A DNA stretch of 32,811 nucleotides, taken from NCBI RefSeq assembly GCF_000455445.1, contig NZ_HG417097.1, positions 17,823 through 50,633 on the forward strand. Direction: 5' to 3'. The notes beneath the pieces are model-generated. The model ran no database searches. It was not told the origin of the DNA and saw nothing but the letters and a program-made list of their open reading frames with translations. Position numbers and translations under genes: made by a program. Positions 17,037 to 26,300 of the stretch are shown here, piece by piece; the first letter of the stretch is position 1, and the number at the start of each line of letters is the position of its first letter. The stretch comes from Hoylesella timonensis 4401737 = DSM 22865 = JCM 15640. GTDB taxonomy: Bacteria; Bacteroidota; Bacteroidia; Bacteroidales; Bacteroidaceae.

Positions 17037-18817
17037 ATAAAATTAATTTTATAGGTACTGTGACTAATGGATTTCTTTTGCATTTCCTCGGCAAGTGTGT
17101 TCGCCAAAAAATCTAATTGGTTCATTTTGGAGTCCACTTTTTTTATTTCAGATGACAGGTGTATGCTGACATCCGTAGTCCGGACTATTCCTTGAAGTGA
17201 ACCGTTGGATATGCAAATGCCGTCCTTGATGTCAACCCCATTCACCATTGAACCCAGACGGTGGTATATATAACTCTTAACGTCCTCTTCAGAAACAATG
17301 CGGTTATTACATAATAAGCCGTACCGCAAACTATTGATGAGCTCTTGGTCGTCCGTATGCAACCTGCCTTCCACCGTTGATGTTTGGAATCTAATACTGG
17401 ACGGGTCAAATTTATCCATGTCCAACTGTTGAACAATATTTCTCTGATTGATGCCATTGGCACTTTCTCCTTGGGTTTGCCAGTATTTCAATTCTGCAAA
17501 ATGACTTTCTTTGTGCGGAACAGTTAAAAGAAAAGCCTTGTTCTTGTTCCCTTTGAAGTTTTGACGATCTATGCTCTTTTCAGTAGCGTCCAATTTTTCT
17601 TGCAGGACTTTTAGATCGGAGGAAAGGCTGTCTGTGTCAAGGGAGGCAAAAGCATTTCCTTCCTCTCGGATTAACCGCAGAACCTTGCTGATCTCACTCT
17701 GGGCATTGTCACTGTCGAAACGCTCCAGATTCCCGAAATACAAACTATAGACACCTTTGACCTCTTTTTGATACAAGGAAAGCCTATTGCGAAACACACA
17801 ACCATTATTGTCCTCAAATTTGTGTATGTTCAGCAATGAAGCGTTATGTGAGCAGGGCAATGAAACTATTCTCCCATGTGTCCTGAAACTATGATTTACC
17901 AAGACCAACTGCCTGTTCACGACAGGAAAGGTGTTAAAAAGAATCTTGATGTTCCCCAGTTCCTCTCTGTTGAAGACCTCAGGAAATGACAAACGAATCC
18001 AAACCGCATTTTCATTTCCCTCAATCTGGTCTAATTCGGACAGAGCACTCGGAAAAATCTCTTTTATCGTCTTTGCTGCGGGATCTACAGGTAGATTTAA
18101 GTCTATGTATGCTTGTTGATAATAGGTCGATATTTCTTCAAAATAATGTTCTTCTTCGTGAGATTGTTTCAACAGATGAGGAGCTGTCTTTAATTCACGA
18201 CCTTGGTCATCATAAGCCTTGACATTCTGGATGAAAGGGAGTAAAGACCTGTCTTCCGGCAAAACACAAATAGGCAGTGTCGCAATTTTTCCCAACTGAG
18301 AATCCGGGATGTACAGACCTATCCACAACGTGAAATCTGCGATGCGATGAGTGGATGGCAGAAGTTCTATATGTTCCGTTCGTTTACGGATATTATATTG
18401 AAGTTCTGTCCCGTATGCCTGAAATGGAATTCTTATGTCAAATAAGGGCTCTTCCACCAAAGGGGTGAAATAGAAAGGCGTATCATCCTTGCCTAAAGCT
18501 ACCTTGCGCGCATAGAATTGGTCTTCTGTTCTCAATACTGCGGAATTGTCGCCAACCTGAGGATGTACTGTCAGCAATCCGTGGGCAGGGAATGGGAGCG
18601 ACCATATTTGCGGAATCAATATTCTGGCAAGACGGTTTAATATTTGGGCATCGGACTTCTCGATCTCTTGGTGCAACTTGTAAAACTCATAAGCGACGAC
18701 ATCCAGCAGCAAATCAACCACAGGGTCTATCAATCTTGCATCATCAATCTCCCACAAAGACATGGCATAGTCTAAAACCCTCTCTTTTATTCGTGTAAAA
18801 TTCTTATCTGTCGCCAT
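17033..18817 (-). CDS. tssF: TssF baseplate protein
   Basis: 594 aa, ATG at 18817, 11 nt after tssE. TssF and TssG make the baseplate wedge around the VgrG hub. The N-terminus is typical: KERVLDYAMSLW, VDLLLDVVAYEFYKLHQEIE, ILNRLARILIPQ, FPAHGLLTVHP, the conserved beginning of TssF where the first helices are followed by a P-A-H-G motif. Later parts (WIRLSFPEVFNREELGNIKI, FNTFPVVNRQL) also fit. Length agrees with the family (about 580-620 aa). It ends in ATGA overlapping the clpV start. Confidence 0.9.
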   Translation of the reverse strand: MATDKNFTRIKERVLDYAMSLWEIDDARLIDPVVDLLLDVVAYEFYKLHQEIEKSDAQILNRLARILIPQIWSLPFPAHGLLTVHPQVGDNSAVLRTEDQFYARKVALGKDDTPFYFTPLVEEPLFDIRIPFQAYGTELQYNIRKRTEHIELLPSTHRIADFTLWIGLYIPDSQLGKIATLPICVLPEDRSLLPFIQNVKAYDDQGRELKTAPHLLKQSHEEEHYFEEISTYYQQAYIDLNLPVDPAAKTIKEIFPSALSELDQIEGNENAVWIRLSFPEVFNREELGNIKILFNTFPVVNRQLVLVNHSFRTHGRIVSLPCSHNASLLNIHKFEDNNGCVFRNRLSLYQKEVKGVYSLYFGNLERFDSDNAQSEISKVLRLIREEGNAFASLDTDSLSSDLKVLQEKLDATEKSIDRQNFKGNKNKAFLLTVPHKESHFAELKYWQTQGESANGINQRNIVQQLDMDKFDPSSIRFQTSTVEGRLHTDDQELINSLRYGLLCNNRIVSEEDVKSYIYHRLGSMVNGVDIKDGICISNGSLQGIVRTTDVSIHLSSEIKKVDSKMNQLDFLANTLAEEMQKKSISHSTYKINFI

Positions 18818-18828
18818 GATACAAAGAT

Positions 18829-19251
18829 TTATTGAGATAAAGGACTGATATAAACCAAAGTGTTAAAAACAAAAGGAATGTCTGTTGATTCTATCTGGGC
18901 ATGAACCGTAATACTGGCTTGACGGCGAATATTGGGATTCTTTCCCAACAGGTCCTCCTCTATCTCAGAAAGATGCACATCCACACGAACATCTTTTAGC
19001 CGTCGCTCATAAGCCGTGATTGATTGCACGAGGGAATTTCTTACCGTTTCTTCCCAATCTCTGACTTTAACCAGTTGATTGAATTCCAACTCCCAAATAA
19101 TCGATCCATATTCATATTTCCCGAAAATTTCTCCAGGATGTGACACGATTAACAGCATTATATTTTGCGCAATAGATTCTTCGGGGGAGCATCTCGCCAA
19201 AGTCCCCTTCAAAGCGACAGACAAATCTAATGGAATCTTCAAATAATCCAT
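18829..19251 (-). CDS. tssE: TssE, gp25-like baseplate protein
   Basis: First gene of the machine operon. The frame is open further upstream, but the ATG at 19251 lies about 36 nt after the predicted transcription start and gives a normal 140-aa gp25-like protein. Family features are SIAQNIMLLIVSHPGEIFGK near 35-54 (the R/E-rich GPW_gp25 helix and P-G-E turn), YEYGSIIWELEFN, and a C-terminal beta hairpin DIPFVFNTLVYI. TssE seeds sheath polymerisation on the baseplate. The 11-nt gap to tssF shows co-transcription. Confidence 0.85.
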   Translation of the reverse strand: MDYLKIPLDLSVALKGTLARCSPEESIAQNIMLLIVSHPGEIFGKYEYGSIIWELEFNQLVKVRDWEETVRNSLVQSITAYERRLKDVRVDVHLSEIEEDLLGKNPNIRRQASITVHAQIESTDIPFVFNTLVYISPLSQ

Positions 19252-19293
19252 TGTGCACTTTAGTTTATTAAGTTCACCCCCAATGGGCAGTTG

Positions 19294-19325
19294 CAAATAT
19301 AATACATTACATCCAGATAACCAAG
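19294..19325 (-). promoter_or_regulatory. Promoter of the T6SS machine operon (tssE onward)
   Basis: Minus strand: CTTG (19325-19322), 20 bp, TATATTTG (19301-19294). The -7 element is a perfect TAnnTTTG; the -33 element has one mismatch to TTTG. Predicted start near 19287, leader of about 36 nt. Together with the plus-strand element at 19454 it makes 19252-19500 a divergent promoter region, and nothing else is seen in it. Confidence 0.65.
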
Positions 19326-19453
19326 TTTTTATGCGCAAAAATATAATATTTCTTCCCTTTATGTGGAATAAAAGGGAAGAAGTGTTGTTTTTCCTTCTTT
19401 TCCCTTATGCTTCCCGTTTTTCCCGAAAATTTTTCACCTTCTTTATATACCTA

Positions 19454-19461
19454 TATTTTTG
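19454..19461 (+). promoter_or_regulatory. -7 element of the DUF3945-gene promoter
   Basis: TATTTTTG fits TAnnTTTG, with the predicted start near 19468 and the ATG 33 nt later at 19501. The -33 position is only T-rich (TTTT), so the promoter is weaker than the two T6SS promoters or needs an activator. Confidence 0.45.
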
Positions 19462-19500
19462 CTGCTTGATAGCAATTTATTCACTCAATAACAAACAATT

Positions 19501-20901
19501 ATGGAATCAAACAACAATGACAACTATGTGCTTGTCTTGGAAGACCGCACGGAAGTGAAGAACGAAAAGGAAGCGGGAAAACTCTCCGTAGTATCGGGTA
19601 TCGACGACAAGGGAAACCTTAAAACAACTGAGGCAATCGCTGCCAATCAAGCAGCGTTCTTGAAGTTCAACAACAAGGACGGACTTCTGAAGAACTTCAT
19701 GACTAACTTCCTCAAACAGTTCAATAATCCGACTCATTTTGGACTGTACAAGGTATTGGCAAGCAATGTTGAGCAGAGCGTGGACAACCTGCGCACCATG
19801 CTGCAAAGTCGTGAAAAACCAGAAAGCAAACAGCAACTGACAGAAATTGGAGTATCCTTTGACGATTATCTGCCGAAAAAGAAGAACGCCACAGTCATTG
19901 ATGAATCAAAGATTGATTGGAAGCAACTCGACAACCTCGGTCTTACCCGTGAACGACTGGAACAAAGTGGAGAGTTAGAAAAGATGCTTTCTTGGCAGAA
20001 GAGTAACCTTGTTACTATTGCCGTACCTATTGGTGATACAACTATCTACACTGAAGCACGTCTTGCTTTCCGCACGGACGATAGCGGCAATGTCGGCTTA
20101 GCTATCCACCCTTTACGAAAGGAGCCACAGCTCGACTTCCCCTATATGGGCTACAAGTTCTCGCCCGAAGAGAAAGAACAACTACTCACTACGGGCAACC
20201 TTGGCAAGACAATCGAAGTAACGCCCAAGAACGGCAATGCTTTTTCTGCCTATATCTCCATCGATCCACAGACCAACGAAATTGTCGCCCTGCGTGCCGA
20301 CCGTGTGAACATTCCCAAGGAGATCAAGGGCGTCTCGCTTTCAGATGCGCAATATAAAGACCTTGTGGAAGGCAAAGCCGTGAAAGTGGAAGGTATGACT
20401 GCCAAGAGCGGCAAGTCTTTTAATGCCACGCTTCAGGTCAATGCCGAGAAGAAAGGCATTGAGTTCATCTTTGACAACAACCGTGGTTTCAAGGAGCATC
20501 AGCAGCAGACACAGCAGCAGGGTGCACCCCACAAGCTCTGCGGCTTGGAACTATCCGAGAAGCAGCGTGAAGCCTTGGATAGCGGTCGCACACTCTATTT
20601 GAAGAACATGGTCGATAAGGAGGGCAAGTCCTTCAATGCCTACGTCCGTATGGACAAGGAGCAGAACCGCCCACGTTTTTACAAGTGGAATCCTGACAAG
20701 AAGCAGGATGCTGGCAAGGAAAAGGTGGTAGCTGTGGCAGAAGAACACAAGACGCAGGTAGCCGTGAACAACCACGGCAAGACCAACGAAGCTACGAAGA
20801 ACGTGAAAGAGCCATTGAAGACTGGGCAGACACAGCCCACTGCCGCCCAAAAGCAGAAACAGGACGAGAAGAAACAACAGCGTCGCGGACGTAAGATCTA
20901 A
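19501..20901 (+). CDS. DUF3945/DUF4099 ICE-associated protein
   Basis: 466 aa. A DUF4099-like segment is at about 113-172 (IDWKQLDNLGLTRERLEQSG, then MLSWQKSNLVTI). Three copies of a DUF3945-type module of about 50 residues follow at roughly 216-264, 276-323 and 346-395, each with a helix (SPEEKEQLL, SDAQYKDLV, SEKQREALD) and then a strand motif G-x-x-F-x-A (NAFSAYISID, KSFNATLQVN, KSFNAYVRMD). The tail is basic, rich in K, Q and R, and ends RRGRKI, suggesting nucleic-acid contact. Proteins of this family are almost always encoded just before topB on Bacteroidales conjugative elements; the biochemical role is unknown. The first gene of the ICE module, divergent from the T6SS operon. Confidence 0.85.
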   Translation: MESNNNDNYVLVLEDRTEVKNEKEAGKLSVVSGIDDKGNLKTTEAIAANQAAFLKFNNKDGLLKNFMTNFLKQFNNPTHFGLYKVLASNVEQSVDNLRTMLQSREKPESKQQLTEIGVSFDDYLPKKKNATVIDESKIDWKQLDNLGLTRERLEQSGELEKMLSWQKSNLVTIAVPIGDTTIYTEARLAFRTDDSGNVGLAIHPLRKEPQLDFPYMGYKFSPEEKEQLLTTGNLGKTIEVTPKNGNAFSAYISIDPQTNEIVALRADRVNIPKEIKGVSLSDAQYKDLVEGKAVKVEGMTAKSGKSFNATLQVNAEKKGIEFIFDNNRGFKEHQQQTQQQGAPHKLCGLELSEKQREALDSGRTLYLKNMVDKEGKSFNAYVRMDKEQNRPRFYKWNPDKKQDAGKEKVVAVAEEHKTQVAVNNHGKTNEATKNVKEPLKTGQTQPTAAQKQKQDEKKQQRRGRKI

Positions 20902-20931
20902 AAAACAAGAGACTCGCTTTTGCGAGTCTCT
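20899..20931 (-). terminator. Intrinsic terminator oriented on the minus strand
   Basis: A perfect 10-bp stem (AGAGACTCGC / GCGAGTCTCT, arms at 20908-20917 and 20922-20931) with a 4-nt loop. On the minus strand it is followed by TTGTTTTTT, a proper T-tract; on the plus strand it is followed by GTATGTGG with no T-run. It therefore suits a leftward transcript arriving from about 21.2 kb better than it suits ending the DUF3945 gene, though it lies directly after that gene's stop. Confidence 0.6.
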
Positions 20932-20983
20932 GTATGTGGCGGCAGCGGGGTTAATCACTATATGTATTAGGAATATATCATCT

Positions 20984-21046
20984 TTATGTACAAAGGTCTT
21001 TATCTGCCACAACCCCAAGAGCCAATATAATATAATTTGAATTCAT
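20984..21046 (-). CDS. Possible 20-codon small ORF with strong Shine-Dalgarno
   Basis: ATG at 21046 preceded, after 8 nt, by AGGAGG (21060-21055), an unusually strong ribosome site for Bacteroidota. The peptide is MNSNYIILALGVVADKDLCT. A minus-strand promoter upstream and an intrinsic terminator downstream frame it as a unit of about 270 nt. No family is recognised; it may be a regulatory leader peptide, a tiny protein, or a remnant of a longer gene. The plus strand here (20902-21211) has no gene. Confidence 0.35.
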   Translation of the reverse strand: MNSNYIILALGVVADKDLCT

Positions 21047-21065
21047 AGACTGTTCCTCCTTTCTG

Positions 21066-21105
21066 GTAAAACTTAAGATTGTCAAACAATCTGCTGTAAA
21101 ACTTA
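21066..21105. repeat. Hairpin flanked by 10-bp direct repeats
   Basis: GTAAAACTTA occurs at 21066-21075 and again at 21096-21105. Between them sits the inverted repeat AGATTGT-CAA-ACAATCT (21076-21092). The block lies in the leader of the putative minus-strand transcript, just before its ribosome site, where it could act in attenuation or bind a regulator of topB. Confidence 0.5.
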
Positions 21106-21181
21106 TCAATAAAGGCAGTATATGACTGATTATACCAAAGCCTGATGATATTCCACACAAAGTGCAGAAAATATATTGGTG

Positions 21182-21212
21182 CAAAGTTACAAATTAAAAT
21201 TATAAAAACAAA
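21182..21212 (-). promoter_or_regulatory. Perfect Bacteroides-type promoter on the minus strand
   Basis: TTTG (21212-21209), 19 bp, TAACTTTG (21189-21182), an exact match to the consensus. The -33 box touches the A of the topB start codon. Transcription would begin near 21175 and run left, away from topB, through the repeats at 21066-21105 and the small ORF to the terminator at 20908-20931. Confidence 0.6.
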
Positions 21213-23293
21213 TGAATATATGTATTATTGCCGAGAAACCCTCGGTAGCCAGAGATATTGCCCGCATCGTAGGGGCAACGAACAAGCAGGATGGATATTT
21301 AGAAGGAAGTGGGTATCTCGTTACATGGGCAATGGGACACCTTATTACCCTTGCTATGCCTGAAGCCTACGGCTTTTCTGCCTACAAAGCCAAAGATCTG
21401 CCCATCCGTCCCAATCCTTTCCTGTTAGTTGTACGACAAGTGCGTAAGGACAAGGAGTATATATCCGAGCCAGCAGCGCTTAAACAGCTCAAAGTGATAC
21501 GCTCCTGCTTTGACAAAGCAGACCGCATCATCGTAGCCACCGATGCAGGACGTGAGGGTGAACTCATCTTTCGCTACATCTATCAACATCTTGGTTGCAG
21601 AAAGCCTTTCGACCGTCTTTGGATTTCATCATTGACGGACAAAGCCATTCGTGAAGGACTTTCCAATCTCAAACCGGGAAACAACTACGACAATCTATAT
21701 TACTCCGCCAAGTCAAGAAGCGAAGCCGACTGGCTCGTGGGTATCAATGCCAGCCGTGCATTGTCCATCGTCCGCAAAGGCGGCTATTCCTTGGGACGGG
21801 TACAGACTCCAACCCTTGCTATGGTCTGCCGTCGGTACATAGAGAACCATGATTTTTCTTCCGTACCTTATTGGAAACTCTACGCACTCATGGAGAAAGA
21901 GGGCATATCGCTGAAAGCCGTTGGCTGTAAAGACTATGAGAATGAAGCATTGGCACAGACTGCTCTTGCTTCGCTTCGCAGTCAGAGCCAGCTTAAAGTT
22001 GAATCGGCCGCAAGAAAGGTGGGACATACGTCACCACCACTCTTGTACGACCTTACTGCCTTGCAGAAGGAAACCAACAGACGCCACGGCTTTTCAGCAG
22101 ACAAGACCCTCTCGATTGCCCAGAGCCTCTATGAGAAGAAAATCACGACCTATCCCCGCACAGGCAGCCGATACATCAGTGAGGATGTTTTCGAGGAAGT
22201 AACCTCCCTGCTCCGCAAGATAGGAGAAACACTTCCGACTCCGCTTAACCGTCATTCGGTGGACAATGCCAAGATTACTGACCACCACGCCATTATTCCT
22301 ACAGGAGAAACACCTTCAGGAATATCGGCAGATGAAACAACTATCTATCAAATGGTGGTTAATCGCTTCATTGAAGCCTTTTCTCCCGATTCAGAAGAAG
22401 AGCGTATGCAGGTACGATTCACTCACGACACCAATATCTTTACTTGGAAGGCATGCCGACAAATCTCCTTGGGCTGGAAAGCCGTGCAGAAAGGTAAAGA
22501 AGCGGAAGCTGAAAAGAAAGAAGGGGGTGAAGAACAGGTTTTGTCTTCATTGCCAAACCTGATAGAGGGAGAAAACTTGCCTGTACTTGATGCAGAAATC
22601 ACCGAGCATAAGACCAAGCCAAAACCACTCTATACGGAAGCTACTTTACTTTCAGCAATGGAGAATGCTGGGAAAGAGGTCGAGGATACAGAAAGCAAAA
22701 AAGCTATGGCAGAATGCGGCATAGGAACACCAGCTACCCGTGCCAACATCATCGAAACACTTATCCTGCGTGACTATATCCGAAGGGACAAGAAAGCAAT
22801 TATACCGACCGAAAAAGGCTTGGCTGTCTATGAGATTGTCAAGGACAAGCGAATCGCTGATGCGGAGATGACAGGAAGCTGGGAACTGACACTTGCCGCC
22901 ATTGAAGCAGGACAAATGCCGCCCGAAAAGTTCGCGCAAGGCATCAACTCCTACGTTGGTACCATCTGCGAGGAACTCCTCTCGCTGGCTCCCAAACAGA
23001 AGTCTTATCCCACCTATCGCTGCCCCAAGTGTGGCACTGAAAGCATGGGCATCTATGCCAAGGTTGCCAAATGCAGACATGAGGACTGTGACTTTCATAT
23101 CTTCCGTGAGGTTTGTGGCACGCTTCTCACCGAGGACTACATCCGGGATTTGCTAACCACAGGACGTACACCCATTCTCAAAGGATTAACCAGTAAGGCA
23201 GGTAAAAAGTTCAACGCCCGACTGGTACTGAATGAAGATTACACCACTTCTTTTGAATTTGAAAAAATGAAAGGAAAACAAAGAGGGAGATAA
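21212..23293 (+). CDS. topB: DNA topoisomerase III (TopB), ICE-borne
   Basis: 693 aa, ATG at 21212. A type IA topoisomerase that relaxes or decatenates DNA by cutting one strand. The TOPRIM domain opens with the catalytic Glu in IIAEKPSVARDIA, and ATDAGREGELIFRYIY holds the Asp near 111. The active-site tyrosine is Tyr314 in TYPRTGSRY. Other type IA motifs present are KSRSEADWLVGINASRAL, GRVQTPTLAM and GIGTPATRANIIE. The C-terminus has a C4 zinc motif (Cys604, 607, 621, 626) and then a G-K-K-F-N-A-R-L segment at about 664-674 resembling the DUF3945 modules of the upstream gene. topB homologues on CTnDOT-type elements (named exc there) are linked to excision. A terminator follows after 28 nt. 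Confidence 0.95.
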   Translation: MNICIIAEKPSVARDIARIVGATNKQDGYLEGSGYLVTWAMGHLITLAMPEAYGFSAYKAKDLPIRPNPFLLVVRQVRKDKEYISEPAALKQLKVIRSCFDKADRIIVATDAGREGELIFRYIYQHLGCRKPFDRLWISSLTDKAIREGLSNLKPGNNYDNLYYSAKSRSEADWLVGINASRALSIVRKGGYSLGRVQTPTLAMVCRRYIENHDFSSVPYWKLYALMEKEGISLKAVGCKDYENEALAQTALASLRSQSQLKVESAARKVGHTSPPLLYDLTALQKETNRRHGFSADKTLSIAQSLYEKKITTYPRTGSRYISEDVFEEVTSLLRKIGETLPTPLNRHSVDNAKITDHHAIIPTGETPSGISADETTIYQMVVNRFIEAFSPDSEEERMQVRFTHDTNIFTWKACRQISLGWKAVQKGKEAEAEKKEGGEEQVLSSLPNLIEGENLPVLDAEITEHKTKPKPLYTEATLLSAMENAGKEVEDTESKKAMAECGIGTPATRANIIETLILRDYIRRDKKAIIPTEKGLAVYEIVKDKRIADAEMTGSWELTLAAIEAGQMPPEKFAQGINSYVGTICEELLSLAPKQKSYPTYRCPKCGTESMGIYAKVAKCRHEDCDFHIFREVCGTLLTEDYIRDLLTTGRTPILKGLTSKAGKKFNARLVLNEDYTTSFEFEKMKGKQRGR

Positions 23294-23321
23294 TCCCCAT
23301 AGAAACAAAGCGGAACAGAAC

Positions 23322-23360
23322 AGGTCGGAAGGTGATATACTGTTATCTTCCGACCTTTTT
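23322..23360 (+). terminator. Intrinsic terminator after topB, only 25 nt before the next start codon
   Basis: A 10-bp stem AGGTCGGAAG / CTTCCGACCT (arms 23322-23331 and 23347-23356), with GATA/TATC able to extend it inside the loop, and a run of five T. The downstream ATG at 23386 has no room for its own promoter, so the helicase gene is probably reached by read-through, making this an attenuator. Confidence 0.75.
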
Positions 23361-23385
23361 CCTCCTTAATTAAAAAGAAAAAACT

Positions 23386-26300
23386 ATGGCATACAATAAG
23401 AAAAACGTCCTTGAAGCCAACACGGAAGCCATCCGTATAGTCCTTCGCTTGGAGAAAGAACGCCGTGAAGCCACCGAAACAGAAAAAGGAATATTGCATG
23501 GCTATCAGGGCTTCGGTGGTTTGAAATGCGTGCTGAACCGATGTGACAGCCCCGATGACCTCCGCTATTGGAGCCAGTCGGAGCAACAACTCTTCGAGCC
23601 TACCCAAAGGCTCAAACAGATGATTTACCGTGATGCCATTGATGCCAATACTGCCAAGCGGTACTGGGAGAGCATCAAGGCAAGCGTACTCACGTCTTTC
23701 TATACTGATACCCGTATCGTTGCCGCCATTTCCGATGCGCTTACTTCTGTAGATGTACCCATACGTCGCTGCTTGGACCCTTCGGCAGGCATGGGAGCCT
23801 TTACCGAGACTTTTGCTAAAAGGGCTGGAATGGTCGATGCAATGGAGAAAGACCTGCTTACAGCCCGTATCTCACAAGCCATTCATCCTTATGGGCATGG
23901 CAATATCATTGTCCGCCAAGAACCCTTTGAAGCCATCGCGGAGTTGGAAGATAAGGACAAATACGACCTTATTACAAGTAACATTCCTTTCGGGGATTTC
24001 ATGGTCTATGACCGAGAGTACAGTAGAGGTAAGGATACACTAAAGCGCGAGTCCACACGTGCCATCCACAATTACTTCTTCGTGAAAGGTCTGGACTGCA
24101 TCAAGGAAGGTGGCTTGCTGGCATTCATCACCTCGCAGGGTGTATTGGACAGTCCCCGCAATGAAGCCATACGTCGTTATCTGATGCAGAACAGCCGACT
24201 AATCTCTGCTTTACGCCTGCCATCGGGTATGTTTTCAGATAATGCAGGAACGGACGTAGGCAGTGACCTCATCGTCTTGCAGAAGCAGACAGGTAAAGAA
24301 ATCAGCGAGGGGATTGAGCAGCAGTTCATAGAAACGGTTTCCGTTCCCAAGGAAGAAGGCTCTTCTGTCGTCTTCAAGCATAACTCTCTTTTTGTAGGAG
24401 ATTGGAAAGACATTTCTCATCGCACCATTGCCACAGAGCGCATAATGGGTACAGACCCTTATGGAAGACCTGCATGGGAGTATCGCTTCGATGGTGGCAT
24501 TGACGATATGGCGGAGAGTATCAGGACACAGCTCTCCTTGGAAGTTGAGCAACGCTTTAACCGCAAACTCTATGAAACAGGCATACCTATGACGGAGGAG
24601 GAACGGCAGAAAGAAGCCGTAAAACAACTGAGAAAGTTAGGTATAACGGTAAATTTACCCAAAGAGGATCCCAAAGTGCACAAGGAGGCAGAGAATGCCT
24701 ATAATCTGATGCCCGACAGCATCAGAAAGCGACTACCTAAACTGTACAGCACAGAGAAAGGATTGATAGGCGATAAGGTCGCCTACGCACGTTATTTCTT
24801 CCCGATGGGAGCTTACACGGCTTATCTTTTGGAGTACGACCCTAAGAGCCGTATAGGTTTCGGTGCTGTCACGATGGGCTACGGTTGGGAGTTGGGCAAT
24901 ATGTCGCTTGACGAGATGGAGGAAGTGAAGATTCATGGGCTGGGCATCGAGCGCGACCTGTACTTTACGCCCAAGAAACTGCACGAGATAGCCGAACTAG
25001 AAGAAATCGTCAGGGGACAATATACCAAAGAAGAAGTGGTGACAGAGGAAATCAAGGAAAAGGCTGCACCCGAAGTTCAGACTTCGACAATGGAAGATAA
25101 CCTTTCCACGGAAGAACCCAAAGAGGAAGTTCAAGTTGAAAAAATCAGTGAGCAAGTTGATAAAACGGGCGGTGAGCAGACAGTACAGATACAAGAGGCA
25201 GGCTCTACTATTGAAGAATCAGCCCCAGAGGGAGTACCTGTGCTTAACCTTCACCGCCAATATGAGCAGGAAGTGGAAGAAATCCGCACCGATGTGGAAG
25301 CCCCACGGGAGATGAACGGGCAGACTGTCTATTTCGATGATGACCACCACCCGGTGATGGACAGCATGGACGAGCGACAGGAAACGGAGCAGCCTTCACT
25401 ATTCGCTCCGGAGGAATACAGTCTCTGGACACAGGAAGTAAAGCGCGTGAACGGCGAGATTAAGGAAGCCCCTAAACCACAGGTTCAGACAGTCCAAAAG
25501 CATCCAGAAAACAAAGTAGGAAAGGAGAACAAGGAAACACACTCGACTGTCACTCCGGGGCGTAAAACCAAAAGAAAGGGCAATAATAAGACTGCCTCCC
25601 CTTCATACCTTGAGCCATCCCTCTTTGACTTTATGAACGAAGCCGAAGAGCGGAAGCCACAACCGATAACAGAGGTTAAGAAAGAGTTTGACGCTTCACC
25701 ACGCCCTTTTCTATCATTGCCGGACTCTCACCTGAGAGATGGTTCCATTGTCGTGCAGAAAGGGCAGGTCGGCTTTCTTTCTGACTTAAGGCGACATCCA
25801 ACCTTTAATCCGATGGACTTGCCGTATGCCCAGCTTTCCCGACTAAAAAGCTATATCGAGATACGGGAGTGCTATCATCGTCTCTATGACTACGAGGCGG
25901 AGAACCATGCAGAAGACAAGGAGGATCGCAGCAGACTCAACCACCTATATGATGACTATGTTGCACGCTGGGGCTACTTTAACCAGAAAGCGAACACCGA
26001 CATCATCAAGATGGATGCTACAGGTGTGGAAATGCTTTTCTTGGAACGGTCCGAAAACGGCAGGTACGTCAAGGCGGACATCTTTGACCATCCTACGGCA
26101 TTTTCTACCACGGAACTGACCGTTGCCGCAGACCCAATGGAGGCACTGGGTGCATCGCTCAACAAGTATGGTACGGTGGAACTTGATTACATGAGTTCCC
26201 TTTTACCTGATATGGAGGAAAGCGACATCATTTCTTCCTTGGAAGGTCGCATCTATTTCAATCCCGAAGAAAACGCATACGAGGTGGCGGACAAGTTCAT

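Noticed and set aside
20908..20931. Plus-strand terminator for the DUF3945 gene
   Set aside because: The stem is strong but no T-run follows on the plus strand; the T-run lies on the minus side, so it was assigned to the leftward unit.
21047..21184. Longer minus-strand frame of 66 codons including the small ORF
   Set aside because: Its start codon lies within the predicted -7 region, upstream of the expected transcript start, and has no ribosome site; the internal ATG at 21046 has a strong one.
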